Source: Punica granatum (Eukaryota > Streptophyta > Magnoliopsida > Myrtales > Lythraceae). From it: DNA of 64,000 nt. Under the pieces are notes generated by a model. That model was not told the DNA's origin, did not search any database, and saw only the letters and a list, made by a program, of their open reading frames with translations. How positions within the stretch are numbered: position 1 is the stretch's first letter; every line of letters begins with the position of its first letter. The DNA is taken from NCBI RefSeq assembly GCF_007655135.1, contig NC_045127.1, positions 44,465,538 to 44,529,537 of the forward strand. Reading direction: 5' to 3'. Below, one piece after another: positions 11,099-22,671 of the stretch. Position numbers and translations under genes: made by a program.

Positions 11099-13409
11099 TC
11101 AGAAAGAACAGACTTCTTTCCTGAAGAAGCAGAGGCCAGAGGGCCCCGTTTCTGGGAGAAGAGCCAGGTGAACAGGGCCCTCTGCTCCTTCAGGAGCGCT
11201 TAGAAGTCCATTGTTGCCAGTTATATCGGTCTTGACAAAGCCTGGGCAAACACTGTTCACAAGGAAAGTTGGGAACTCTTTTGCTAGGAGCCTCGTGTAA
11301 GCATTCATAGCTGCTTTGGACAGCTTGTATGCGGAAATAGTCTCGGGCCAGCCTTTGGCTGCTAATTGACCCCGCTGGAAATCTTCCAAGAATTTCTTCA
11401 GGATCTCCTCTATCTGATTTCCTGTGAGGTTCTCGATGTCTTCCAGGGCATCCTTGATTGATTCTCCGGGAATATTCTGAAAATTGACAAGGTTAATAGC
11501 AGAAGTTTTAGGAAAAAGTCGGGGGAAATGTAGTGATACACAACTCGGATTGAGGAATAGTGTTCCAGGTTCACGTTTCCATGTTGTAAAACCTGCTTGA
11601 AATCCGTTTTTTTTTTTTTTTCATTTTTCTCAATGAAGCAGAAGTAAGTTCCTATAACGTTATTGGATTACATTGTCTAATTATCTTTCCAGTTTCCAGA
11701 TGTTAATTTTTTTGAGGATGCAACATCAGAGAAAACTACGGAAACTTCTTAAAGATGAGAGATTTTTTTTTCTGGTGTATACCCTGGTATTCGAAAGCCT
11801 ATCGGGTCCCAAGTAATCCAGTTCGAGCCGGGTCAGCCCACTAAGGGTAAACCTCCCTCAATATGGATTTTTCCCGTTCATAAGACTCGGACACAAGACC
11901 CTACTTAAGGGGAACAAGCGCCAAACCGCTTGAACCAACTCATGTTGGTAAAAATGAGAGATTTTGAGTAGCCATTTCATGACGTGTTTCTGATTAAGAA
12001 AGGTTTAGGAAAATGCCAGTCTAGTAACAGTTCATCAAGTTCTCTCGATTTCCAGATACGAGGAAAAGCAGTTCAATGTCCAAAATCCAAAAGATAAGTC
12101 GAATCATGAGTACACAAAATAGGAAAGCCAAAGTTCAAGCATGTTTTACTTCTGAATATAACTGGAAAGTCCAGAATATTACTACACTTACCTGCAAAAG
12201 TCCCAAGTCTGAAGAGACATTGACGATCCTTGCAGAACTCGACTGTTGAAGCAGGGGAAGGAGAGCTTCGGTCACTCTTTTTGAGCCAAAGTAGTTTGTT
12301 TCGAGGCATTCTATGGCCAATTTGTAATTTTGGGTTGCCATCGTTTTCCACTCCGCTTCATCAGTTGGCTATAGCAAAAGGACAAACAGATTTCCGGCTC
12401 TATCAAGAATAGGACTTTGAGGTATCATCCGATTCTCAAGCCATAAGTGGCTCGGTATCATACAAACTCGATTTTTCTCTTCTTTTCATTGGCAAGTTCT
12501 TTTCATTGGCCATTCTTGCCAAGTAAAAAGCCATCCCAGATAGGATGAAGACTTACCCAATCTCCATCACGCTCAACAGCACTTGTAAGGGCTTGAAAAT
12601 CTATAATGGTTCCACTAATCCCAGCATTGTTCACCTGCGATAGTTTTCCATCTTCTATTAGTCACATAAGAGAGGCATCAAAAAAGGAGTTCAGATAAGG
12701 GATCGCTCCACATTTGGAGGAAAGCATGGAACGACGCCGGAGTTTAATCACTTGTTTATGCTTGTTATTTGGGGTCAGCAGGTGGTGATACAGAGAAGTT
12801 ACGATTTCCTGTTGACAAGATGGACCTTGAAAAACACAAGAAAGGATATGAAGTAGGTAATCAATGGGAAATTGGAACCCTCTTATGTACCAGAATGTCC
12901 AGCTTCCCAAACCGGGTACTGACAAACTTAACCAGTGAATCTATGCTTGCAGAGTCGGTAACATCAAGCTGATGAAAAACTACTTCACCGGAGGGAGCGG
13001 CAGAGCCTTCTTCTTTTAGTTTGCAAACAGCCTCGAGACCCCTCTTCTCGTCTCTTGAAGTTAAGACCACCGTCACCCCTTTTGAGGCCAACTGCCTGCA
13101 AATCTCTAACCCAATTCCTTTGTTTGCTCCCGTTACCACAGCATGCCTTTGAGAAGAGCAAGAAATCTCTCTTAGATATATATGTCAAATACTGATGAAA
13201 GAGTCTACCTGCCAACAGTTTCTAGCATGACACCATGGATGGTCGCATCTCTATAACTTCCACGTTGGTTCTTTATCTATGTTGTTAAATTAGGATCACC
13301 AATTATGAGGTTTCAAGACAACCCAGAACGCATTGCCAATTATTGCTAAGGGAAAAGCTTGAAGATGAAGATACCTCCTCGTATCGAGAAAGGTGGATGC
13401 TTCTGCCAT
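11099..13409 (-). CDS. SDR copy 1: NADPH-dependent carbonyl reductase, five exons, intact
   Basis: Exons (minus strand): 13409-13375, 13146-12891, 12634-12557, 12368-12192, 11476-11099. All junctions are GT-AG and the total is 924 nt, or 307 codons plus TGA, a usual length for this family. The protein starts [12 protein letters not shown]. It carries the cofactor motif TGANKGIG (residues 17-24), an NNAG motif at the start of exon 3, the catalytic serine segment IVNVSS in exon 4, and YKLSK (Y232, K236) in exon 5, so the SDR catalytic residues are present. Sequence and the roughly 40-residue insertion before the YxxxK tyrosine match plant neomenthol dehydrogenase / salutaridine reductase-like enzymes, which reduce ketones on monoterpenes and alkaloids with NADPH, usually in the cytosol. 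The substrate cannot be read from sequence. It is the only copy of the array without a visible lesion. Intron 4 carries a SINE absent from the paralogues. Confidence 0.9.
11767..11953 (-). mobile_element. tRNA-derived SINE in intron 4 of SDR copy 1
   Basis: Read on the minus strand, the element begins with a tRNA-like head: A-box-like TGGTTCAAGCGG and B-box-like TGTCCGAGTCT. It ends in an A run. It is flanked by a 12-bp duplication, ATGAGAGATTTT, at 11755-11766 and 11954-11965. The matching introns of SDR copies 2 and 4 continue uninterrupted across this point (near 49910 and 58610), so they serve as empty sites. It lies in the same orientation as the gene and far from the splice sites. Confidence 0.85.
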
Positions 13410-13551
13410 GGAAAAGGGGTTCCAGATGACAGGAGTACTGAACTGTGTGTGTATGCCTTTGAATTCTTTTTTTCTGTCCAAATATAGTGGAAGTTTGACG
13501 AGAACAAGTTGTACATAAATGTGAAGAGAAGTTTATGGGTTTATGCTTGAT

Positions 13552-13559
13552 CTATATAG
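13552..13559 (-). promoter_or_regulatory. candidate TATA box of SDR copy 1
   Basis: CTATATAG lies about 145 bp upstream of the start codon. A similar TATATAG is kept at the same relative place upstream of copy 4 (near 59775). Conservation between copies and position make it plausible; no other evidence is available. Confidence 0.35.
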
Positions 13560-13794
13560 TCATTCGGATACGCTTTGCTTTTCTTTTTGGTTTTCATTAG
13601 TCAAATCTGTAACGGTGATTAAATATTTTATTATGATACTTATTCATGAAATACAATCAAGCCAGTTGACTTTCTTGCTTATTAAATGTCTCGATAATCT
13701 TTATCATCGCCATCACCGTCCCCACAAAAGGAGAAGATAAGGCAGAATTATTATCGCTCTTGGCGGTATATGGATTCACATGTATCACGACCAT

Positions 13795-14897
13795 GATTCC
13801 ATTTCAATTTTATAATTTTTTATAAAATTGTATACTATATATAAAGTTAGGACCATTTCCAAAATGTTTTTCAACTTTCTTTACTTTTTTTACCCTTATG
13901 ATATAACAATATTATTATTTTGCCCTTTACTCAAACAATATGAGTACCTATTAAACATCACATCTTTTCGGTATCATGGTACATTCCTCACCCGTTTTCA
14001 ATAAAAAAAAAACCATTGTATACCTACTCTTTGCCATAACCCTTTCCATTTCAAGACGTCATTACATACTCTTTCACTATCAAAACTACCTACCACATTC
14101 TTTGTGATAATTATTTCACTCATTCGAACGCGTCAAATATGAAGTAATTTCTCTATTCAGCGCTCAAGGTTCCTCTCTCTCTCCAAATAGCATCTTTTCT
14201 ATTTTCTCTTTCTTTCCAATAACTACTCCCTTTAAATAGTCTTATTTTTTTTCTTCTACTAATCTCAGACAAAACTTTTTCTTGTATTCGCTTTCTTCTG
14301 CTATGTTCCTTTTATATTTTCAGTCAATGATTTTCTTCAAGTGGGGATTTTTTTTTTATGCTTTACTCTAACCTTTTGCTTTGTTGTCCGTTTTTCTAAT
14401 ATTATCTGAATTCAATGCTTGAGCAACTTAAGCTTTCATCGCACCATCATCCCATCCCAAATCTCGCGCATCTTTCACTCTTTCTCATGGCCAGTACTAT
14501 GAATTTTCTCTAATTTATACCTTGTATAAGTATTGCAAATAAAACTATAGCAGATATATATCGACAGAAATTTTCTTTCGAAGTATCAACGGTCATTTAT
14601 TGGTAATTTATATGGAACATCTTGATAAATTTTTCAATGAAATTTCACTAGCATTTAGGTATAAGTATTGCAGATAAAACTATAGCAGATATATATCAAA
14701 AGAAATTTTCTTTCGAAGTATCGACGGTCATTTATTGGTAATTTATATGGAACATCTTGACAAATTTTTCAATGAAATTTCACTAGCATTTAGGTATGCT
14801 TTAAGAAAAATATCAATGGGTTTTCTAAATTTATATTGAAATATTGAAAATTATTTTAAAGATGGACATTTTTTGATGAATCACTGATGGATGTTCC
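13795..14897. repeat. intergenic block B1, left part
   Basis: AT-rich DNA recurring at about 25561, 53210 and 55990, with shared landmarks such as CCGTTTTCAATA and a pyrimidine-rich CTCTCTCTCC stretch. No coding potential is seen. It is interrupted at 14897/24555 by Copia-2; the uninterrupted wording (GATGGATGTTCCATGAG) survives in B2 near 26416, which identifies the original site. Confidence 0.8.
14525..14794. repeat. 135-bp tandem duplication inside block B1
   Basis: 14525-14659 and 14660-14794 are adjacent near-identical copies. Blocks B2-B4 have the segment once. Part of the doubled form is also found at 22365-22671 beside the second Copia-2 LTR, so this duplication came before the one that copied the flank. 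Confidence 0.85.
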
Positions 14898-16769
14898 TGT
14901 TAGTGATATGCCCTAGAGCTTGATTTATGTATTTGGATAATTCCTTTTATGGCAATAATATTTATTCTATTATTCGTAAATTGTCTATGTTTATTGGAAT
15001 AAAGTCCTTAAGATATTTTGAATGCTTCATTCTTAAGAGTTAAGAATATGAGTGACGAAGTAATTCGGTAAGAATATCTTTAAACTGTTCACGATCGTAG
15101 GAGACTTAACTGGACATTATTTCTCCATATAGATCGTTACCTCTGTCTGTTTCCATGATTAGTATACAGATACTAATGAAGATGGAGTAGTGAGTTTCAT
15201 GCTATTTGATAACTGTTATCATGACAGATATGTGGATACTTATATGATAAGTAGTCGAACGTGACGTGCAGATAACATTCATACGGTAATTTACTAATGT
15301 CAATGAATGTTATCTGGATCGTATTAGTGCATATAATCCTTAGACCTGAGATGGAACGCTATCTCAAGTATAGGTAATTAGGATTTGCTACTGCTAATGT
15401 ATTTGTGCTTAGCGTGAGTATTCAGCAGATAGTGGTCATAGTTAGTTATACTTGGAGTTAGGTGTCTGATCAAGACGGAATTCACTAACCTGAGTAAACA
15501 GGGAAAATGTCCTATGGATATGAGTTTTATTCTGGATCAAGAAATCCTCGGCCGGGGTAGATGGACTTGAATAGAAAGGAGTTTCTGTTCAAGTGTTACA
15601 GATCTAAGAATGAAATTAAAGAGTCCATATGATCGGCTATAGAGTTTGGCATTTACCGTAACTCTAGCTAGATCGGGATCTTGTAGTGAAAGGATTCAGT
15701 GCATGGTATATACGATCAGAGGTTCATCAGAATGTTCCAATTATACATTCGTCATCTTTTGGATTGTCACGATATGCTGCTAGGCGTCACTCGTGAACTT
15801 TGGGAACCAAGGGCATTTTGGGAATTATGCTTTCGGTTACAGAAAGAGTTTCTAGTAGTATCAAATGAGTTGATACTATAATCCCATTGCCATTTGATGA
15901 TGAACCTAGTTAGTCACACACATTGAGCGTGTCTAAACCGAGAAAAGAATTAATTCTAATTAAGGAAGTTAATTAGAAATTAATTATCGAACGAGGCTTG
16001 CAATGTGGTTGTGAGGGTGCTAGCACATCCTGAAGCCGAGTTCAATATCAAGGATAAATCTAATTAAGGAAATACGATAGTTTCCTTATTTGGAGAGTTT
16101 CTGTAAATAGATCGTCTATTTATGGAAACTCGTGTCGAGGACTTATTTAATCTTTCTTTCTAACTATAAGGGTAAGTCATTGGATGACTTAAATTATGAG
16201 GACTAATTTGTGATTTATTAATTAATTCGGATTAATTAATAATTGCATTTTAATCCCTAGGGTAAGAATATATATAGATATGTTCTTACGGTTAACCCAA
16301 GAGGTTAATTGATTGAAAACCCTAATATTAGAAAGAGAGGAAGAGGAGAGACGGCTGAAATTGTTGCCGTGAACTCCGAGGGCTGATCGGAGTTCTTCTC
16401 GGATCCGATTCGGCATTTCGGTGTTGTCCTTGGCGTCCTTGAAGAGATATTTTCATTCCGTTCGAGATCGGTGACCTAGATCGGAGTGTACGGGTCGAGA
16501 GGAGTCTAATCTCGGTGGAGACGTGCTCGTGTGGACGAGCTAGAGGCCGGACACTTGGACGGCTAATTTGATCGACTCGAATCAATAAGGTTAGTGAAAA
16601 GTTCGTAACTTTTCTTATGGATTCATTGTGTGATGTTATCTATTCGTTTAGAAGGCGATTCTTATGTCAAGATGTGATCTTGAAGTTTTTGATTAAACGA
16701 GCACGCGATAAAAATTTGATTTTTACTGTAATTAAACTTTCCGCTGCGTACGTGCTCGGTTTTCTTACA
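14898..16769 (+). repeat. Copia-2 left LTR
   Basis: 1872 bp, TGTTAG...TTACA. It starts directly after GTTCC in block B1. Its opening (TGATATGCCCTAGAG) resembles that of Copia-1, but the rest differs, so the two elements are separate families. Confidence 0.9.
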
Positions 16770-16770
16770 G

Positions 16771-16783
16771 TGGTATCAGAGCC
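16771..16783 (+). other. Copia-2 primer-binding site
   Basis: TGGTATCAGAGCC lies one base after the LTR end. It is the initiator-Met tRNA complement typical of plant copia elements. Confidence 0.9.
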
Positions 16784-18405
16784 AGCCTTCTAATCGATTA
16801 GATACATGTTTTGTGTCTAATTTTGGTGATTGATTGTGATTTATTAAAATGTTTGATAAATCAATATCGAATTGGACATGAGGAATTGTTTTTCCGTGAC
16901 CGGCCTAAGACAATCCAATAGGATTGGTTGTCTCGGCTGAAGCACAATTGCTGCTCAGTAGCCGAGGAAAGTCCTCGATCAAAGCTGGGCATAACGGGGT
17001 TTGGCTACTGTTTCGAGAAATTTTTTGTTTGCTTGGTGGCTGCCGGATTTTTTTTTTCTTTCGGTTGATTACAAGTCAATCTCGGACAGAATTATTATTA
17101 TTATATTTCAGATCAGCTGCTGAGAGTTGCTGGGTTGCTTTGCTCATAACTGCTTGTCCATGGCTGTTTGGAAGAATGAGACGGACTATTTTTCAGCCGC
17201 TATTGCACGGGTGGCTATTGGTCGGGATTGTCCCGGGTGGCTGCTGCCCAGCGGCTGAGTTGAACGCCTCTTCTTGGGTGGTTATGCTCCTTCGATCAGG
17301 AATGACTGAGGAGAGTCGGCTGCCCCGAGCCGGCGATAATCGCGTAATGGGCATTTTCGATAATTTTGGAAATTAGATTTCCGAAACAATTAATTACCAA
17401 AATTGTTTTCGTAAAATTTGATTTTATGGAAATTGGATATTTGATATCCTATTCTAATGAGATTAGAAATTTGATATTTGATATCAAAAAGGAATTTTGA
17501 AGATACACTAGATATATGATATCTTGAATATTTTTCAAAATTGGAAATTTCCTAATATGTGATATTTGGATATTTTGTAAAGAGTTACAAAATTGGCACG
17601 AAATTTATTTCCTTTTATGCTATTAGTTTCCTTTATAAATTTCGAGCATGTTGTGTGATTATGGGCTTTAGGAAATTTTTTGCTTAATTCTTGTGGCTCT
17701 AGGATTAGGCTAATAGTAAGTCCATGATCATGTTTTTATTGATTCCGAGTACATATTTATGCATGTGATGTGTGAATACGGATAATGTGCAAAGTGAAAC
17801 CGAATAGTAATTAGGTCACCTTAAAGAAAATCTTCCAAATTAAAATATTAAGTCGAGAATGGCATGAGGTTGCGAACCTCTGTCATGGCTCTCCACCAAA
17901 GCATTCTCTAGAGAGTTTTAATTTGTTTCGTTGTTGGTCGTGGACACTCGGGGGCATAAGACAGACTAAGAGATCTTTTTGCATGAATGTTAAAACATGT
18001 GATGTTTTAGATTGTCAGTTGCCAATAACGGCAGGCACCTGAGGTAGCTGATATCTAGGGTTTGGTGGGTTAGACTTAACTATGTATAATGGACCAATAA
18101 CGGCAGGCACCTAAGGTCCAGAGTACTAGGAGCCGAATTGATTGAACCGTACATAGAGATGTACTGAATAAAGAGTTGTTCACTTGTAGAATACTTGTTT
18201 CCAATAATGGCAGGTACCTGAGGGAATTAGTATTTTATGAGAATTCAATCACTCGCTAGGAATTTTTCTCAATTAGGATTCCCGTTTCCTATTTTGGAAG
18301 TGTAGGATTCGAAAAGATAGTGGGAGACCATTTTGATTGAAAGTCCATGGTCATTATGGTTATATACATAAATTCATTAATTTTATCTTGTTATTTTCTG
18401 CAGTC
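16784..18405 (+). other. Copia-2 long untranslated leader with a thrice-repeated motif
   Basis: A 1.6-kb leader precedes gag. A 150-codon open frame at 16924-17376 has no ATG start or recognisable domain and is not called. The motif CCAATAACGGCAGGCACC, extended by a few bases, occurs at 18022, 18094 and (with two changes) 18201. Repeats in a retroelement leader could serve packaging, dimerisation or translation, but no function is shown. Confidence 0.6.
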
Positions 18406-21400
18406 ATGATAAGTATGAAATCTATGAATCCTCTCTCGTGCATACTGAATGATAATAGGCTCACTGGGCCTAACTTTTCGGACTGGCTCCGTAACCTGAA
18501 CATTGTCCTAAACATGGAGGCTCTGGGATATATCCTGGAGACTCAGGAGATTGAACTCCCTGGCGGGGATGCTACGAGTGATCAGCAGGACGCATATGAT
18601 CAGTGGTCTGTTGATGACACGAAGGTCCGCTGCTATATGCTTGCTTCCATGAGCAATGAGTTGCAGAAGCAGCATGAGAACATGAAGAGTTCTCGTGAGA
18701 TCTTGAAGAATCTCAGGGAGCTCTATGGGGAGAATAGCAGGACCGCACGATATGAGATATCGAAGGAATTGTTCCGTGCGAGAATGCAAGAGGGAACTGA
18801 AGTCGCAGCTCATGTGCAGAAGATGATCAGGCTGATTCAACAGCTTGAGAAGCTTGAGTTCCAGATGGACAAAGAACTCCATGTGGATTTAGTTATTCAG
18901 TCTCTCCCAGATTTTTTCTCAGGGTTCATTGTGAACTTTCACATGAACAAGTTATCATGTTCGTTGTCTAAGCTGCTGAACATGTTGGTCACTGCACAGA
19001 ATGCTATGAACAACAAAAGGAAGGATAAGGAAGTCGTTCTTGTGGCTGGTACTTCTTCCAGTAAGACTGGGAAGAAGAATAAGAAGTCCAAGAAAGGCTC
19101 TGTTCCTCAGCAGTCAGCAGGGGTGTCAAAAAAATAAGGGCAAGGCAAAGGTTGTTGCGGATAAGGGAACTTGTTTCCACTGCGGCAAGAATGGACATTG
19201 GAAGAGGAACTGTCAGCAGTACCTCGCCTCGTTGAAGGCAAATAAGGGAAAGAAACCTTTAGAAGGTATGTCTATCTCTTGTTATGTTAGTTCCAATGGT
19301 TCATATAGCTCATCTACAGCTTGGGTTCTTGATACTGGTGCAAGCTCACACGTTTGTACCTCTATGCAGGGGCTAGCAAGCAGTAGGGTCCTCGGAAGAA
19401 ATGAGGTCTGCCTAAAGATCGGCAATGGAGCAAGTGTTGCGGCCAAAGCTGTGGGGTCGACTTCGTTACGTCTGGATGGACATGTTTTATTTCTAGATCG
19501 TGTTTTAGTTTTACCAAACGCCTATCGGAACATTATTTCTGTTTCTAGTTTGACTAGGAGTGGATACTTGTTTGATTTCAGACATGATGTTTGCAACATT
19601 TATTATGGTAATAAAGTTATTGGCGTTGGTTATTTACACGATGGCCTTTATTATCTTAGAGCTAGAAATAAAACGATTCCGAACACGATTGAGATTAACA
19701 CCGTATCCGAATCTATTCCAAGTTTAAAGCAACTTTGGCACCTTAGACTAGGGCATGTTGCAGATGATAGGATATGTAAGTTGGAAAAGATGGGACTTAT
19801 AGTTCCATTGGGTTCTGAACCCAATTCAACTTGCGAGTCTTGTCTTCAAGGCAAGATGACTAGGACTCCATTTGTGGGACAAATGGAGAGGGCTAAGGAA
19901 GTTTTAGAACTCATACATAGTGATGTGTGTGGTCCATTTAGTGAAATGGCTCGGGGTGGTTATTCCTACTTTATTACCTTTACCGATGATTATTCTCGTT
20001 TTGGGTATGTTTATCTTATGAAGTATAAACACGAATCCTTTGAAAAGTTCAAGGAATTCAAAGCTGAAGTAGAAAAACAGAAAGAGAAGAGCATCAAGAC
20101 TCTTCGATCAGATCGAGGAGGAGAGTACATGAGTACTGAGTTTGGTGATTTCCTGAAAGAACACGGTATTGTTTCTCAATTCACTCCACCAGGAACACCA
20201 CAATTTGAATGGAGTTTCTGAAAGGAGGAACCGTACCCTGTTAGACATGGTTCGGTCGATGATGAGCTATACAGATCTCCCCATTTCGATGTGGGGATAT
20301 GCGATGCAAACCGCGTGTTACTTGCTTAACAGAATTCCAAGCAAGTCGGTCTCTACCACTCCATATGAGATATGGAATGGTAGGACACCTAGTCTTAAGC
20401 ACGTTAAGATTTGGGGTTGTCCTGCATTCATTAAGAAGCAGAAGACCGATAAGTTGGAAACCCGGTCCGAGAAAGGCAGGTTTGTTGGTTATCCAAGTGA
20501 CAGCCTTGGATACTATTTTTATTTCCCTACTGAGCAAAGGGTTGTTATTAGTAGAGATGCGATCTTTTTGGAGAAACAGTTTGTCCAGGAAGGTGGCATG
20601 GGAAGGCAGATAGTACTTGATGAGGCGTCATCAGTACCACAAACTGATCAGATGCCCATTTCGATGGACATTGATAAACCAGTTGAGACATTTATTCAGA
20701 TTGAGAATGTCACAGAACCTCGAAGGTCTGGTAGGGTAACTCATACTCCCGCGAGATACCTTAATCTCCATGAGAACGTACAAGAGTTGTTCGTTCATGG
20801 AGATAATGATCATAGGGATGATCCTACCACTTATGAGGAAGCTATATCAGATATAGATTCTTCTAAATGGCTAGACGCCATGAAGTCCGAGATGGACTCC
20901 ATGAGCAAGAACCAAGTCTGGGATATTGTTGATCCTCCTAAAGGTATAGTACCTATAGGGAACAAATGGATTTTCAAGAGGAAGATTGGTGCTGATGGAA
21001 AGGTAGAGACCTATAAAGCTAGGCTAGTGGCGAAGGGTTATCGCCAAAAGCAGGGAGTCGACTATGAGGAGACTTTCTCGCCTGTAGCCATGCTGAAGTC
21101 CATTAGGATAATGCTAGCCGTTGCTGCACACTATGATTATGAGGTTTGGCAGATGGATGTCAAGACCGCCTTCCTCAACGGATACATTGAGGAAGACATA
21201 TTCATGGACCAACCCAAGGGTTTTGAATCCAAGGATAAGTCCAAGGTGTGCAAGCTTAAGAGATCCATTTATGGTCTTAAGCAGGCTTCGAGGAGTTGAA
21301 ATCGACGTTTTGATGAGGCTGTAAAGTCCTTTGGCTTCATCAAGAACGAAGATGAACCATGTGTGTATAAGAAGGCTAGTGGGAGTATGATCGCCTTTCT

Positions 21401-22364
21401 TGTATTATACGTGGATGACATTCTGCTGATGGGTAATGATGTTGGTATGCTCACTTCTGTAAAGGTCTGGTTGTCTAATACTTTCTCCATGAAGGATTTG
21501 GGCGAAGCAACCTATATACTAGGTATTCGGATCTATAGAGATAGACCGAAAAGATTGATAGGTCTATCCCAAGCTCTATATCTGGATAAGGTGTTGAAGA
21601 GGTTCAACATGCAAGATTCCAGAAGAGGATTGCTCCCTGTGAGACACGGTATCCATCTCTCTAAAGCGATGTCTCCCAAGACTCCTGAGGACAGAGAGAA
21701 GATGGCACAGGTGCCTTATGCTTCGGCTATAGGTAGCCTGATGTATGCTATGCTGTGTACAAGGCCGGATATTGCGTATGCTGTTAGTATGACTAGCAGG
21801 TATCAATCCAACCCAGGACTTGATCATTGGACTGCTGTCAAGAACATCCTTAAGTACTTGAGAAGAACTAAGGATATGGTTCTGGTATATGGAGGAGGTG
21901 AGTTGAGACTAGACGGGTTTACAGATTCTGATTTTCAATCAGATGTGGATGATAGAAAGTCTATCTCCGGTTATATATTCACCTGTAATGGAGGTGCAGT
22001 TAGCTGGAAGAGTTCTAAGCAAGAGACGACTGCAGATTCCACTACAGAGGCTGAGTATATTGCTGCATCTGATGCAGCGAAAGAGGCAGTTTGGATTCGG
22101 AAGTTTGTGACTGAACTCGGTATTGTTCACTCCATATCGTCACCAGTAGAGCTGTACTGTGATAATACTGGAGCGATTGCTCAGGCAAAGGAACCGAGGT
22201 CACATCAGAAGTCCAAACACATTGAGAGGAGATATCATATTATCAGGGAGATTATTGGGAGAGGCGATGTAGCTGTGCAGAAAGTAGCTTCAGCAAATAA
22301 TGTTGCTGATCCACTCACGAAGGCCATGACGCAGCAGCAGCTAGACAAACATCTTGAGAAGATG
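18406..22364 (+). pseudogene. Copia-2 gag-pol, frameshifted and 3'-truncated
   Basis: Gag starts at the ATG at 18406. A +1 shift occurs at the A7 run (19128-19134), just before the zinc knuckle (about 19170-19212). Protease DTG is near 19331. The integrase zinc region is intact (HLRLGH...CESC), with D codons at about 19922 and 20111. An extra T near 20203 shifts the frame again beside the catalytic glutamate. Reverse transcriptase follows, with TGA at 21297-21299 in place of a conserved Trp codon (SW in Copia-1) and YVDD at 21408-21419. RNase H runs to about 22364, where the frame passes into copied flank DNA and ends at 22451. At least three lesions plus the truncation make it defective. Confidence 0.9.
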
Positions 22365-22671
22365 GGTCATTTATTGGTAATTTATATGGAACATCTTGAC
22401 AAATTTTTCAATGAAATTTCACTAGCATTTAGGTATAAGTATTGCAGATAAAACTATAGCAGATATATATCGACAGAAATTTTCTTTCGAAGTATCGACG
22501 GTCATTTATTGGTAATTTATATGGAACATCTTGACAAATTTTTCAATGAAATTTCACTAGCATTTAGGTATGCTTTAAGAAAAATATCAATGGGTTTTCT
22601 AAATTTATATTGAAATATTGAAAATTATTTTAAAGATGGACATTTTTTGATGAATCACTGATGGATGTTCC
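22365..22671 (+). repeat. copy of the Copia-2 left flank between pol and the second LTR
   Basis: 307 bp matching 14591-14897 with about three differences. It includes the boundary of the 135-bp duplication and ends in the same GATGGATGTTCC. It replaces the expected end of pol and the purine tract. At the junction the two parents share only a GG. Confidence 0.93.

Noticed and set aside
11767..11953. A tRNA gene on the minus strand
   Set aside because: Only A- and B-box-like parts are present in a longer body with a target duplication and A tail; this is a SINE.
16924..17376. 150-codon frame in the Copia-2 leader
   Set aside because: It starts at a non-ATG codon, has no domain, and lies upstream of gag where copia elements have untranslated leader.
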